A DNA stretch of 64,000 nucleotides from Limimaricola sp964022235 (GTDB lineage Bacteria; Pseudomonadota; Alphaproteobacteria; Rhodobacterales; Rhodobacteraceae), in the NCBI RefSeq assembly GCF_964022235.1, contig NZ_CAXHZL010000010.1, positions 1 through 64,000 on the forward strand, given 5' to 3'. The notes beneath the pieces are model-generated. The model saw only the letters and a list, made by a program, of their open reading frames with translations. It made no database searches and was not told the origin of the DNA. Each line of letters begins with the position of its first letter. Position 1 is the first letter of the stretch. Positions 52,630 through 63,474 of this stretch are shown here, in pieces. Both the position numbers and the translations under genes were made by a program.

Positions 52630-52666
52630 GGGACCAGCCTGTCGCGGGGAGGCGGCGCAGGCAAGC

Positions 52667-53341
52667 TCAGAAACGCCACCAGCCTTCGAGCGTCAGCCCG
52701 CCGCCGCGGTCGCCGGTCATCGCGCGGGTGAGGCCGATCCGCAGATCGAGCGCCTCGGTCGCGTGCCACACTACCGAGGCCCCGAGCTTGGCGTAGAGGT
52801 CGCCCGACAGTCCGTAGCCTGTCTGCCCCTGCAGCAGCCCGGTTAGCTGCGGGGTGAGCTTGCGGCCCCATGTGCCCTCGACCTTGGCCTGATGCGACAG
52901 CCGCGTCACGCCAAGCTGGCCTTGGGCGTCAAGCGCCAGCCAGCCGCTCTCGAGCCCGCGCCCCCAGTGCAACCCGAGCCGCGTCGTCGCCTCATGGGTG
53001 CCGTCGGGCAGCAGCGTCGTGCCGAGCCCGGTCGACGCTGCCCAGACGTCGCCGCCGTCACCGGGACGCCAAGGCAGGCGGATCCAGGCAAAGAGGCTTC
53101 CGGCGGTGCCAGCATCGGCAGTGTAGCCGTCGATGCCGAAGGTGAGCCGTGGGGTCAGGCCGTGTTCGACATAGATCATCGGGTCGTAATGCACCGGCCG
53201 CGTCGCGCCACCGAACAGCGCCACGTTGCCACCAAACGACACGAAGGTCGTGCCTTCCTCGCGCGGCCAGGCCCCCGCCGTGACAGGGGCCGCGCCCCAG
53301 CCAACCCAGAGCCAGACCCACAGGATCAGGATGCGCGGCAT
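52667..53341 (-). CDS. Outer-membrane beta-barrel-like protein
   Basis: The 224-residue protein has a signal peptide and then alternating beta-strands rich in Gly, Trp and Leu. It ends EGWWRF, a C-terminal aromatic typical of outer-membrane proteins inserted by BamA. Barrel size would be about 10-12 strands. No enzymatic motif was seen; it could be a transport or adhesion barrel. Confidence 0.65.
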   Translation of the reverse strand: MPRILILWVWLWVGWGAAPVTAGAWPREEGTTFVSFGGNVALFGGATRPVHYDPMIYVEHGLTPRLTFGIDGYTADAGTAGSLFAWIRLPWRPGDGGDVWAASTGLGTTLLPDGTHEATTRLGLHWGRGLESGWLALDAQGQLGVTRLSHQAKVEGTWGRKLTPQLTGLLQGQTGYGLSGDLYAKLGASVVWHATEALDLRIGLTRAMTGDRGGGLTLEGWWRF

Positions 53342-53397
53342 CGGCCTCCCCCCGAACAGCCCTGCCCAAGGCTGCGAGGCGAGAGGTTAAGGGGGAA

Positions 53398-53880
53398 TTA
53401 ACGTCGCCGCAGCCGCCACAGATAGGCACCATAGGCAGGGATCTCGCGCAGGGCGAGGCGCAGCTGCGGCACCAGCCTGCCGCCGCCATGCGGGGCGCTG
53501 CCGCGCGCCTCGAGCCCGTGTCGGCGCGCCACCAGCAAGGCGCGGGGCAGGTGGGGCGCATCGGTGACCACGACCACGTGGCGCACCCCGAGCCGCGCAA
53601 GGATCGGCAGGGCGAGGCGGATGTTCTCGAGCGTGTCGCGCGAGGTCGTCTCAGGGTGGATCGCATCCGCCGGCACGCCCGCCTCGATGAGCAAACGCTG
53701 CATCGCCTCGCCCTCGCTCGGCGAGTGCTGTCCCAGCCCGCCGCAGGGGACAAGATGCGACACCTCGCCTATATGCCACAGCGCCGCCCCTTGCAGCGTG
53801 CGCCGCCGCAGCGTCGGCGAGGGGCCGCTTTGCCAGACGGCGGCCCCGAGGATCAGCGCGGCGGTGGTCTCATCGGTCAT
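53398..53880 (-). CDS. YdcF/DUF218-family protein
   Basis: The 160-residue DUF218 protein has the alpha/beta core ALILGAAVWQSGPSPTLRRRT, then LVPCGGLGQHSPSEGEAM and ETTSRDTLENIRL. These match the YdcF/SanA-type conserved acidic and Thr residues. No membrane helix precedes it. Members act near the envelope or bind nucleotide-like ligands; the substrate is unknown. ATG 53880 is chosen because the upstream frame is non-conserved. Confidence 0.75.
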   Translation of the reverse strand: MTDETTAALILGAAVWQSGPSPTLRRRTLQGAALWHIGEVSHLVPCGGLGQHSPSEGEAMQRLLIEAGVPADAIHPETTSRDTLENIRLALPILARLGVRHVVVVTDAPHLPRALLVARRHGLEARGSAPHGGGRLVPQLRLALREIPAYGAYLWRLRRR

Positions 53881-53997
53881 GCGGGCGTTTTCCTGTCTGT
53901 GCCTGTGGTCAGTTAGCGCAAAGTGGCCACCGGGCACGCCGGGTCTTTCCCACGCCTGTCGCCGCGCTAGGCTTGGCGCAACAACAGGAGACGGATG

Positions 53998-54270
53998 ATG
54001 GAAGAACTTCTGCAAGGCATCGGCATCGCGGCGCTGGTCATACTGGCTCTCGTAGGCCTCGCCGTGGGCTGGTTCGCGAGCCTGCTTTCGGGCGGGCGCA
54101 GGCGGGCGCTCTACATGGTGGTAGGTGCGCTGGCGGCGATGGCCACGCCCTTCGTGCTGGCGGCGCTGGGCGTGACCGTGCTGGCCGCGGGGGGCTTGTT
54201 GCTCGTCATCGTCGTGGCGCTGATCGGCGCGGCGCTGGTGCTGGCGCTGGTGCGCGCGATCGCCAAGTAG
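53998..54270 (+). CDS. Small membrane protein, GlsB/YeaQ-like
   Basis: The 90-residue protein has three hydrophobic helices (IAALVILALVGLAVGWFAS, ALYMVVGALAAMATPFVLAAL, LAAGGLLLVIVVALIGAAL). This is the pattern of GlsB/YeaQ/YmgE transglycosylase-associated-like proteins. Evidence is mainly topology and size. GGAGACGG lies upstream of ATG 53998. It is divergent from the DUF218 gene and ends 20 bp before the convergent uvrB end. Confidence 0.55.
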   Translation: MEELLQGIGIAALVILALVGLAVGWFASLLSGGRRRALYMVVGALAAMATPFVLAALGVTVLAAGGLLLVIVVALIGAALVLALVRAIAK

Positions 54271-54289
54271 TCGCCAAGGCGGCGTGCGG

Positions 54290-56488
<2,199 letters not shown>

Positions 56489-56619
56489 CGGCGGACTCCT
56501 CGGGACCGAACCAATCTGGCCTCTTTTCGTTCCTGTGCAAGAGGGGTGCGACGTCTTTGCCCGCTTGCATGAAGACGCCGTTTTGCCGATAACGCCGATC
56601 AGATCAGAAGGGACCAAAG

Positions 56620-56931
56620 ATGCGCGCACGGATCTACCGACCCGCCCGGACCGCCACCCAGTCCGGCACCGCCAAGACCGAGGCCTGGGTGCTCGAACAC
56701 GCACCCGCCTCCAAGCGCGAGATCGACCCGCTGATGGGCTGGACCAGCTCGACCGACACTCAGTCGCAGGTGCGGATGTATTTCGAGAGCCGCGAGGCGG
56801 CGGTGGCCTATGCCGAGAAGCACGGCCTCGACGCCGTGGTGCAGGAGCCCCAGGTACGCAAGCACAACATCCGCCCGGGCGGCTATGGCGAAAATTTCTC
56901 GACCACGCGGCGCGGGGCTTGGACCCACTGA
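56620..56931 (+). CDS. NDUFS4-like complex I accessory subunit (ETC_C1)
   Basis: The 103-residue protein matches the NADH dehydrogenase Fe-S protein 4 / ETC_C1 family, with RIYRPARTATQSGTAKT and WTSSTDTQSQVRMYF, and a C-terminal RPGGYGENFS stretch. It is the bacterial relative of the mitochondrial complex I accessory subunit and is encoded away from nuo in alphaproteobacteria. It is divergent from uvrB. A terminator at 57044-57063 follows. Confidence 0.85.
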   Translation: MRARIYRPARTATQSGTAKTEAWVLEHAPASKREIDPLMGWTSSTDTQSQVRMYFESREAAVAYAEKHGLDAVVQEPQVRKHNIRPGGYGENFSTTRRGAWTH

Positions 56932-57043
56932 TTATGTAAATCCGACTCAAGTTGAGGCGGTTTGGCGGTCGAGATCCGGCGAAGCCGCCGACAGACATAA
57001 CACCGAGTGCCCGGCTGGATCGGATGCCATAGACTTCTACCAA

Positions 57044-57063
57044 GGGCGGCCTGATGGCCGCCC
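57044..57063 (+). terminator. Intrinsic terminator after the NDUFS4-like gene
   Basis: A perfect 8-bp stem (GGGCGGCC / GGCCGCCC, loop TGAT) is followed by GTTTCGTTT. It lies just before the MYG1-family gene and so should insulate that gene from upstream reading. Confidence 0.75.
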
Positions 57064-57084
57064 GTTTCGTTTCAGGGATCAGCA

Positions 57085-58023
57085 ATGACCATCACCCACC
57101 TCGTCACCCATTCGGGCGGCTTCCATGCCGACGAACTCCTCTCCTCGGTCATCCTGACCCGGCTGTGTCCCGATGCGGAGCTTATCCGTAGCCGCGACAA
57201 GGCTTGGATCACCCCCGGCGAGGGGCGGATCATCTACGACGTGGGCGGTCAGTTCGACGCTAAGGCGCGGATCTTCGATCACCACCAGAAGCCCAACCCG
57301 CTGCGCGAGGATGGCCAGCCCTACAGCTCCTTTGGCCTGATCTGGGCGCAGTACGGACGCGACTACCTGCGCGCGCTGGATATCCCTGAGCATGATGTCG
57401 AGAAGATCCACGCCTCTTTCGACCGCGGCTTCGTGCTGCCTGTCGACTTGCTCGACAACGGCGCGGTGGATGCCTCCTCGGCGGGGCCGCTGTTCTCGGG
57501 GCTGACGCTGCCGGCGCTGCTCGAAAGCCTGAAGCCCGCCTTCGATGATCGCGAAGAGGGCGCCGATGATCGCGCCTTTGCCGCCGCCGTTCCGGTCGCG
57601 CGCGCCTTCGTCGAAGCCCGCATCCGCCGCTCGGCCGCGAAATACCGGGCCGAGGCGATGGTCCTGTCAGCGATCGAAGCGGCAGGCGTGGGGCGCATTC
57701 TGGAGCTGCCTATGGGCATGCCGTTCCGCGCCGGTGTCGAAGCGGCGGGAGCCGATCACCTGCTGTTCGTCGTCCATCCGCGTGGCGCGGACTGGGCCCT
57801 GACGACGATCCGCACCGGCGACGACACCTTTGCCACCCGCGCCGACCTGCCTGCCGCCTGGGCGGGACTGACCGACGAGGCGCTGGAGGAAGCGTCAGGC
57901 GTGCCGGGGGCGAAGTTCTGCCACAACGGTCGGTTCATTGCGGTGGCCTCAAGCCGCGATGCGATCCTGCGTATGGCTGAACTTGCGGTGGCGGAGGTTT
58001 CGAAAGCCAATGCGGCGCCATAG
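57085..58023 (+). CDS. MYG1-family protein (DHH-like phosphodiesterase fold)
   Basis: The 312-residue protein matches the MYG1/UPF0160 family. THSGGFHADELLSS near the start and FDHHQKPNPLRED (DHH-like) are the metal-binding motifs. The segment DLLDNGAVDASS follows, and the C-terminal part contains FCHNGRFIAV. Eukaryotic MYG1 has been described as a 3'-5' RNA exonuclease. The bacterial role is not established. ATG 57085 follows CAGGGATCA. Confidence 0.85.
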   Translation: MTITHLVTHSGGFHADELLSSVILTRLCPDAELIRSRDKAWITPGEGRIIYDVGGQFDAKARIFDHHQKPNPLREDGQPYSSFGLIWAQYGRDYLRALDIPEHDVEKIHASFDRGFVLPVDLLDNGAVDASSAGPLFSGLTLPALLESLKPAFDDREEGADDRAFAAAVPVARAFVEARIRRSAAKYRAEAMVLSAIEAAGVGRILELPMGMPFRAGVEAAGADHLLFVVHPRGADWALTTIRTGDDTFATRADLPAAWAGLTDEALEEASGVPGAKFCHNGRFIAVASSRDAILRMAELAVAEVSKANAAP

Positions 58024-58728
58024 CTGAGTGGACGTGCTTGCAGCCGAGGTTTGGACAAGGAAGGTCGGAATGCCGACCTTCGCGGCACCAAGCTTGAGAG
58101 ACTGCAATGTGCGGTGAAAAATATCTTGCGGCAGGCGGCGCACCGGTCTGGGACGCGGCGCTGAGCCGGTTGCTATGCCACTCAGCTGTCTCCGTCACGA
58201 AAGGCGCTCGCGCGGGTTATTGGGCGCTGCAGAAATGGGTCGGGCAGGGTCGAAGCGACCGGCAGTGTCCGTTTCGTTTGGGAAGGATTTTCACGGCGCG
58301 GATGGGGGCACGGATGGCGGAAGCGGCTGTTTTCATTGCCGGGTAGAACTCGCGCCACCCGCGGGGGCCGTGCCGCTTCGCGGCAGGGCAACGTACTTGC
58401 CAGCCAGCTGAGAGTGTCTCGGGCCGCAGTCGTCAGGAGGTGGACCCCTTCGGGGCACGGTATGGCCGATCCGCATGGGCACACGATCCGTGGCGTGCCT
58501 ATATCGAGAATAGCACTCTCCACCGTGAACGCCTTTTCCCCTGAATGCGAAGCAAGGCGGTCATTGAGGGCAGCGGCTGGATCCGCTGACATGAGTTGCA
58601 AGGCGACATTTCTTCACAGCATTCTAGCAAGCGTTTCGGGCTGCGCATCGGATGGAGGCTGTCGCGCATGAAACCATCGTAAGAGGGGGCGCGGCGAGGA
58701 CGCTTCGCGAGACTTGGGCAGCGCTGGC
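58024..58728. other. Intergenic, 705 bp, no gene supported
   Basis: Open frames here on both strands lack ribosome-binding sites, overlap one another and show no domain. No tRNA, IS end or clear terminator was recognised. The region could be a decayed gene or a site for non-coding RNA. Confidence 0.5.
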
Positions 58729-59121
58729 TCAGGCGTCGGCGAGCACTTCGACCGTCACATGGCCAACACCGCTGCTCAGCAGGCCGATGTCGTCCGCGGC
58801 CCCCTTGGACAGGTCGATGATGCGGTTCTTGGCATAGGGACCTCGATCGTTGATCCGGACAACGACGGCCTCGTTCGTGGCCTCGTTCGTGACCCGCACC
58901 CGCGTGCCAAAAGGCAGGCTCGGATGGGCGGCGGTCAGGCTGTTCATGTCGTAGGTCTCACCATTGGCGGTCTGGCGCCCATGAAAGCCCGGTCCGTACC
59001 AGGAGGCGGCCCCTTCGAAGGTCTTGGTGACGCTGCCCGAGTGCGCCGTGGCGAATGGGGCGGCCGCCAACAGGCAGCCAGCGGTCAGCAGGGTACGAAG
59101 CGTGGCGTTCAACTTGGTCAC
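58729..59121 (-). CDS. rlpA: RlpA-like septal ring lytic transglycosylase
   Basis: The 130-residue secreted protein has a signal peptide and the RlpA double-psi-beta-barrel: GAASWYGPGFHGRQTANGE, TAAHPSLPFGTRVRV and RINDRGPYAKNRIIDLS. RlpA cleaves denuded glycan strands during division. It lacks the SPOR domain of full-length RlpA. GTG 59121 is chosen because AGGA precedes it and the signal peptide begins there; the upstream frame is not conserved. Confidence 0.85.
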   Translation of the reverse strand: MTKLNATLRTLLTAGCLLAAAPFATAHSGSVTKTFEGAASWYGPGFHGRQTANGETYDMNSLTAAHPSLPFGTRVRVTNEATNEAVVVRINDRGPYAKNRIIDLSKGAADDIGLLSSGVGHVTVEVLADA

Positions 59122-59516
59122 AGGCGCGTCCTTCGGTGGTTGTCCTGAGGATGTTCCCCCTATCTGCGGGGCACGCCTCCGTGGGGCAATGGCAAAGGGG
59201 CAACGGTTCCAGCATCGGGGAGAACTCGGCGAAGCCTTGCCTTTTGGCGCGGCCGAAGCAGCGCGTATCCGCCGAAACAAGGGGTATGTAATGCGAATGG
59301 CCGCATCGAGGGACACGATCCCGAGTCCGGCTGGAGCTGCGCCTAAGGGCGACATCGCCGTCATGATAGCACCCGTGACGAATGGAAACGGGACGTCGCC
59401 TCGGTCTCGGGCACTGGGCGCGGACGGCGGTCACGGTGGTGCGACTGGGGTCGGGGATGGGCGAACACTGGCCATCGACCCGAGGCGGAAAGCTCCGCGC
59501 CGGGCCGAGGGGTTAG
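59122..59516. other. Intergenic, 395 bp
   Basis: No gene is supported between the RlpA-like gene and the DUF4282 gene. The segment probably carries the promoter of the RlpA-like gene. No clear hairpin terminator for the upstream cluster was identified. Confidence 0.4.
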
Positions 59517-59783
59517 TCAGGACCGCTTAAGGCGATCGTTGATCGAAAACAGCACCAGCATGAGCTCGATCGAAATGCGCCAGCCGAGCAGCGACGCGAG
59601 ACCGCCGACCAGCGTGAAGATCGCGGTGCCGAACCGAGCGCTGATAGGGGCCCAGCCGGCGAACAGCTGGGTGATCATCCCGATGACCGTGGCGAGGATG
59701 ATGCCGATGGCGCCGATCGCGAAAACGATCCGCACCACCTTGGGGAAGATGAAGACGTCGAATTGAAAAAAGGATTTGATCAT
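59517..59783 (-). CDS. DUF4282 small membrane protein
   Basis: The 88-residue protein matches DUF4282. It starts MIKSFFQFDVFIFPKVV and has two helices (IVFAIGAIGIILATVIGMIT and TLVGGLASLLGWR), ending in an IELMLVLFSINDRL helix. ATG 59783 is chosen because the longer frame upstream is low-complexity and non-conserved. It follows the lipoprotein genes by 118 bp in the same direction and may be their last co-transcribed member. Confidence 0.8.
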   Translation of the reverse strand: MIKSFFQFDVFIFPKVVRIVFAIGAIGIILATVIGMITQLFAGWAPISARFGTAIFTLVGGLASLLGWRISIELMLVLFSINDRLKRS

Positions 59784-59901
59784 GGGTCTTGGCCTTTGAA
59801 AGTAAGCACGGACGGCCGGCACCGGTCCCCTGACGGGGAGCCTCGCCGCCCTGTTGGACATCGAAAGACCCGGCGGCGCAGACCGCCGCCGGGCCGGGCG
59901 G

Positions 59902-60402
59902 TCAGAGGATCTGTCGCGCCAGAGTGTTGAGTTGCAGCTGTTGTTCGAGCAGGCGATTGGCGGTGGCCTCGTCGACCCCGTCATTGGCGGCTGCCCGGTC
60001 GATCTCGGCCCGCAGTGCCGCGTCGCGGCTCACCAGATCACCCAGCCCCGAGCGACCGGCATCCGTGTCCGCGATCTGCTGCGACAACTCGGCCTGACGG
60101 GCCGTGATCTGCGACAAACGCTGCGCCGCGCTGCGCCGCTCGCCGTCGAGCCGTGCGGCCTGCGCCTCAAGCCGCGCGGCCTCGGCGCTGAGACGACGCG
60201 ATTCCAGCCGCAATGCCGCCAGCTCGCCTTCGAGATCGGCGACACAGTTGGCGTAGCTGCCGCTGAGCGAGTTGCCCGCAAGATTGACCAGGGTGATGTC
60301 CCGGTTGGCGTTTGCGCAGGCATTGGCGCCGGGATCGGTACAGGCCGCCAGAAGAGCGAGCGCCGCGGTGCCGAGGCCAAGTGCGGTGGGATGACCGATC
60401 AC
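59902..60402 (-). CDS. Coiled-coil lipoprotein 3 of the right-edge cluster
   Basis: The 166-residue protein has a lipobox ALLAAC (Cys21). A short cysteine-containing segment follows, then a long coiled coil (about 60-130) rich in Ala, Glu, Arg and Leu. ATG 60402 overlaps the stop of the upstream lipoprotein gene as ATGA. No domain was recognised; it is likely to be anchored in a membrane leaflet with a helical rod extending into the periplasm. Confidence 0.7.
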   Translation of the reverse strand: MIGHPTALGLGTAALALLAACTDPGANACANANRDITLVNLAGNSLSGSYANCVADLEGELAALRLESRRLSAEAARLEAQAARLDGERRSAAQRLSQITARQAELSQQIADTDAGRSGLGDLVSRDAALRAEIDRAAANDGVDEATANRLLEQQLQLNTLARQIL

Positions 60403-61142
60403 GACCGGACCGCCGCAGGCGCGCTGCCGATCACGCCGATCATCGATTTCTCGGCGGCGCGAAGCCGGTTGAGCTGTGCCAGCTGAGCGTTGCGCTGCGC
60501 CGACAATCCGGCGGTCGGCAAGCCCGCAGCGCCGTGCTGCTTGACCGAGTTGTCGAGACCGGTAAGGCGCTCTTGGGATTTGCCGACCAGGGACTGGGTC
60601 GCCTTGACGTCGGCCTGCATGGTGGCGAGCTTGGCCTTGTAGTCAGCCGCGGACACCTCGCCCTTGCCATAGGCGGCGTTCAGTCGGGCGATCTCGCTCT
60701 TTTGGAAACCGACGACCTGTTCGGCGGCGGCGACCGCGGAAGCGAGGCGCTTGTTGTCCTGCTGCGCCAACTCGATGTCGCGCGTCAGCGTCTCCTGCGT
60801 GGCCTGAAATGCCTTGTTCTGGTTGCTCAGGTAACCGCCTGCGGCATAGCCCGCCGTCGCACCGGCGACCATGGCCGCCGCCGTCTGCTGGTTCGAACAG
60901 CCCTGAAGTTGGCACAGCAGCAGGCCGCCGATCGCACCACCGGCCGCACTCTGCACACGGACCTTGGCATAGTCGCGCTCTTGCGAGGCGAGCGCCTTCT
61001 GGGCGGCCGATTGGTCCGCCGAGGCCGCGGTCAGCGTTTTCACGTCGCTGAACACGTTGTTCATTTCGCCATCCGTGCCGGGGGCGCAGGCGGCAAGCGT
61101 GGCCAGAAGCCCGGCCGCGGTGATCATTTTGATGCGTGTCAT
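60399..61142 (-). CDS. Glycine-zipper coiled-coil lipoprotein 2
   Basis: The 247-residue protein has a lipobox ATLAAC (Cys19). A glycine-zipper-like segment lies around 66-107 (AAGGAIGG and GATAGYAAGG), flanked by two cysteines. Long coiled coils follow at about 110-200. Glycine zippers pack into membranes or multimers. ATG 61142 is supported by AAGGAAACC upstream. It starts 17 bp after the first lipoprotein gene and overlaps the third. Confidence 0.7.
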   Translation of the reverse strand: MTRIKMITAAGLLATLAACAPGTDGEMNNVFSDVKTLTAASADQSAAQKALASQERDYAKVRVQSAAGGAIGGLLLCQLQGCSNQQTAAAMVAGATAGYAAGGYLSNQNKAFQATQETLTRDIELAQQDNKRLASAVAAAEQVVGFQKSEIARLNAAYGKGEVSAADYKAKLATMQADVKATQSLVGKSQERLTGLDNSVKQHGAAGLPTAGLSAQRNAQLAQLNRLRAAEKSMIGVIGSAPAAVRS

Positions 61143-61159
61143 GTGGTTTCCTTAGAAGT

Positions 61160-61831
61160 TCATTCCCGTTCGGCCGGACCCAAGGCCCGGCCATCCCCAT
61201 CTGCCCGGCCCGCGGCCGGACGGATTTCATCGAGCCGCTCGCGCATCCGCGCCGCGGTCTGTTGCAACCGCACGGCCGTATCCAACAGTGCCATCGCGGG
61301 CGCGCGGCGCGCGGGTGTCTCGTCGCGCCCGCGCAGCCGTTCCATGAAATCGCGGCCAATCGCCTCCGCGCGTTCCGCCGCCTCGTGCACGAGGCGATGC
61401 TGCTCGGTCAGCTGTCTCAGGCGGGGCGCGAGGCGACCGCTGCCCGGCGTCATGGCGTCGCGGCGCAGCGCGGCGATCTCGGCGGCCTGCCGTGCCTCGA
61501 GACGCGCGGCGATGGCTTCGGCACGCTGGGCCCGCAGCGCCAGTACCACCGCCGCCTCGTGCGCGTCCCTGTCGGAGCGGTGATGGGCCGCGCCGACGGT
61601 GCCGGCATGCACCACCAGTTCGGTCGTGCAGTTCTCCTTCATCGCGATGCAGACCAAGCCAAAGGCCAGCACCGCGCCGGTCATCTCGGCCGGGGTGGCG
61701 GGCAGGCGCAGCTGTTCGACGGTCTGCCTCAGCGCCGTGCCATCCCGGTCGGACGGCGTGGTCGTGTCGGTGCAGGCCGTGAGGGCCGCGGCGAGGCCGA
61801 CGCCGCGCAGGAGAGTGGCGAGACGCGTCAT
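61160..61831 (-). CDS. Helical lipoprotein 1 of the right-edge cluster
   Basis: The 223-residue protein has a lipobox AALTAC (Cys20). A helical region with two cysteines (VCIAMKENC) follows, and then coiled coils rich in Ala, Glu and Arg from about 85 to the end. ATG 61831 overlaps the stop of the SUMF1-like gene (ATGA), so the two are translationally coupled. Its function is unknown. Confidence 0.7.
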   Translation of the reverse strand: MTRLATLLRGVGLAAALTACTDTTTPSDRDGTALRQTVEQLRLPATPAEMTGAVLAFGLVCIAMKENCTTELVVHAGTVGAAHHRSDRDAHEAAVVLALRAQRAEAIAARLEARQAAEIAALRRDAMTPGSGRLAPRLRQLTEQHRLVHEAAERAEAIGRDFMERLRGRDETPARRAPAMALLDTAVRLQQTAARMRERLDEIRPAAGRADGDGRALGPAERE

Positions 61832-63474
61832 GTCGCGCTCCGGGCCAGATCCAGCAGCATGTCGTAGGTCATGTCCGGGGTCGCTGCGAAGGCGGGGATG
61901 TCATCGCGCAGCAGCGCCGCGGCTTCCGATTGTCCCGTATCGCCGCGCGCTTCGAGCCGCTCGAGATGCAGGACGAAGGCCTCGTCGCGTCGCGCGGGGT
62001 CCGCGTCGGCGAGGATCGTCAGAGCTTCGCGGTAGCTGCCCACGAGGTTGTGCAGAGACTCCTCGACCTCGATCAGCTTTTGCCGCAGGTCGTCCATGGT
62101 GAGGCGGATGTTCTCGCGGTTGCGCTCGATCAGTTCGGGATCGCCGGCCGCATCCTCGGCCGTGATCTCTTCGAGCGTCGTCTCGAGATGTTCGAGATAG
62201 TCCGTCACCCCCGTGCGCCGCCGATCCTGAAGCCGGATGGTCGCGTTGGCCACCGTCGCCATGACCAGCGTCGCATCGAGCCGCTCACGCGCCGCCTGAT
62301 CCTCGGCGGTCTTGGCCTCGGTCAGGCTCAGCTGCAGATCCTCAAGCGCCGATCGGCGCTCGGGGTCGTCTTCGCCCTCAATCACCCCAGCCAATTCCGC
62401 GACCGGAAGCTGTTCGGCCTCGCCGGTTCCGGTCTCGGTCATCGCACGCGCCCATGCGGTTCCGATTTCGTCGACGCGGGCGTCTCCGGTCATCACCGGC
62501 GCCGAGATGACGAAGCGCACACCAAAGCTGTCTTGCCTCTGCGCCGCGCCGCTGCGCGGGTTGTAGGGCGGCCATTCGCTGCGCCGCGCCGACCGCATGT
62601 CTGCCTCGGTGGAATGATAGGAGCCGCCACGCGTCACCACCCCGCCACCCTGACCATGGGTGCGGGCCACGGCATTGAGCCGGAACGGCTCAAGCATCAG
62701 CTCCTCGGCATTGCCCAGCATGTCGAACAGCATCAAGGGGTTGGGCGCATGCGCGCCGGCGGGGGCAGGGCCGGTCTGCTCGAACTGCGCGAGTTGATCG
62801 GCCGTCTCGGACATCATCGGGCGCGGCGCGTTGTAGTCGAGCGGGTCGACCGCCTCGCCGCCGCGCGCCGCGAATTCCCATTCGACCTCGGTGGGCAACC
62901 GAAGGAAACCCGCCTGACCGTCGGCGCGCGGCATCGCATCCGGCGCGGCTGCCATCAACCATTCGGTATAGCGCCGCGCCAGATCGACCGCTTCGAACCA
63001 CGACAGGTTCAGGCGGGGCAGGAGCCCGGTGATCTTGGGCGTGGTGCCGCAATCCGGATCGGTGAGCGCGGCATACTGCAGTTCGGTCAGTTCGTAGCGA
63101 CCGATATAATAGTAGGTGCTGCCGCTGTCGTGGCTCGAGAAAGCCCCGCGGAGGAAGTCGCGCCGCAGCGAATCCATGTAGCCGAAGCTGGTGCCGGTCT
63201 GCCCGACCCGCACCACGCGGTCGGCCACCGGATCGTCGGCATCGGCGCTGACCATTACCTTCTGGAACCCCATCGCGCCACCGCAGGGCAGCGGCAGCAC
63301 AAGGTCGGCCTCTGGCAGATCGAGGCGGGCACCGCCGAGGTCGTGGAACTGACGGTCCCATGTGACCGTGGGCGCGGCGCCTTCCGCGAGGGTGCCCCCC
63401 GCGCCGAGGGCGGTCGCCGTGGCGAAGGCGGCCGTGGCAAGGGCGCGGGTCCGGGCTTGGGTCATGGTGGTCAT
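61828..63474 (-). CDS. Secreted SUMF1/FGE-fold protein with helical tail
   Basis: The 548-residue protein has a signal peptide. A formylglycine-generating-enzyme-like domain follows at about 90-325 (YELTELQYAAL, FLRLPTEVEWEFAARGG, VVTRGGSYHS, SFGVRFVIS), and then a long coiled-coil tail from about 395. The copper-binding cysteine pair of true FGE is not apparent in the C-terminal motif region. It is therefore probably a structural or ligand-binding version rather than an oxidase. No sulfatase gene is present. Its start overlaps the permease stop and its stop overlaps the next lipoprotein start. Confidence 0.75.
   Translation of the reverse strand: MTTMTQARTRALATAAFATATALGAGGTLAEGAAPTVTWDRQFHDLGGARLDLPEADLVLPLPCGGAMGFQKVMVSADADDPVADRVVRVGQTGTSFGYMDSLRRDFLRGAFSSHDSGSTYYYIGRYELTELQYAALTDPDCGTTPKITGLLPRLNLSWFEAVDLARRYTEWLMAAAPDAMPRADGQAGFLRLPTEVEWEFAARGGEAVDPLDYNAPRPMMSETADQLAQFEQTGPAPAGAHAPNPLMLFDMLGNAEELMLEPFRLNAVARTHGQGGGVVTRGGSYHSTEADMRSARRSEWPPYNPRSGAAQRQDSFGVRFVISAPVMTGDARVDEIGTAWARAMTETGTGEAEQLPVAELAGVIEGEDDPERRSALEDLQLSLTEAKTAEDQAARERLDATLVMATVANATIRLQDRRRTGVTDYLEHLETTLEEITAEDAAGDPELIERNRENIRLTMDDLRQKLIEVEESLHNLVGSYREALTILADADPARRDEAFVLHLERLEARGDTGQSEAAALLRDDIPAFAATPDMTYDMLLDLARSAT

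Noticed and set aside
61828..63474. Sulfatase-activating formylglycine-generating enzyme
   Set aside because: No catalytic cysteine pair seen and no sulfatase in the region; kept only as FGE-fold.
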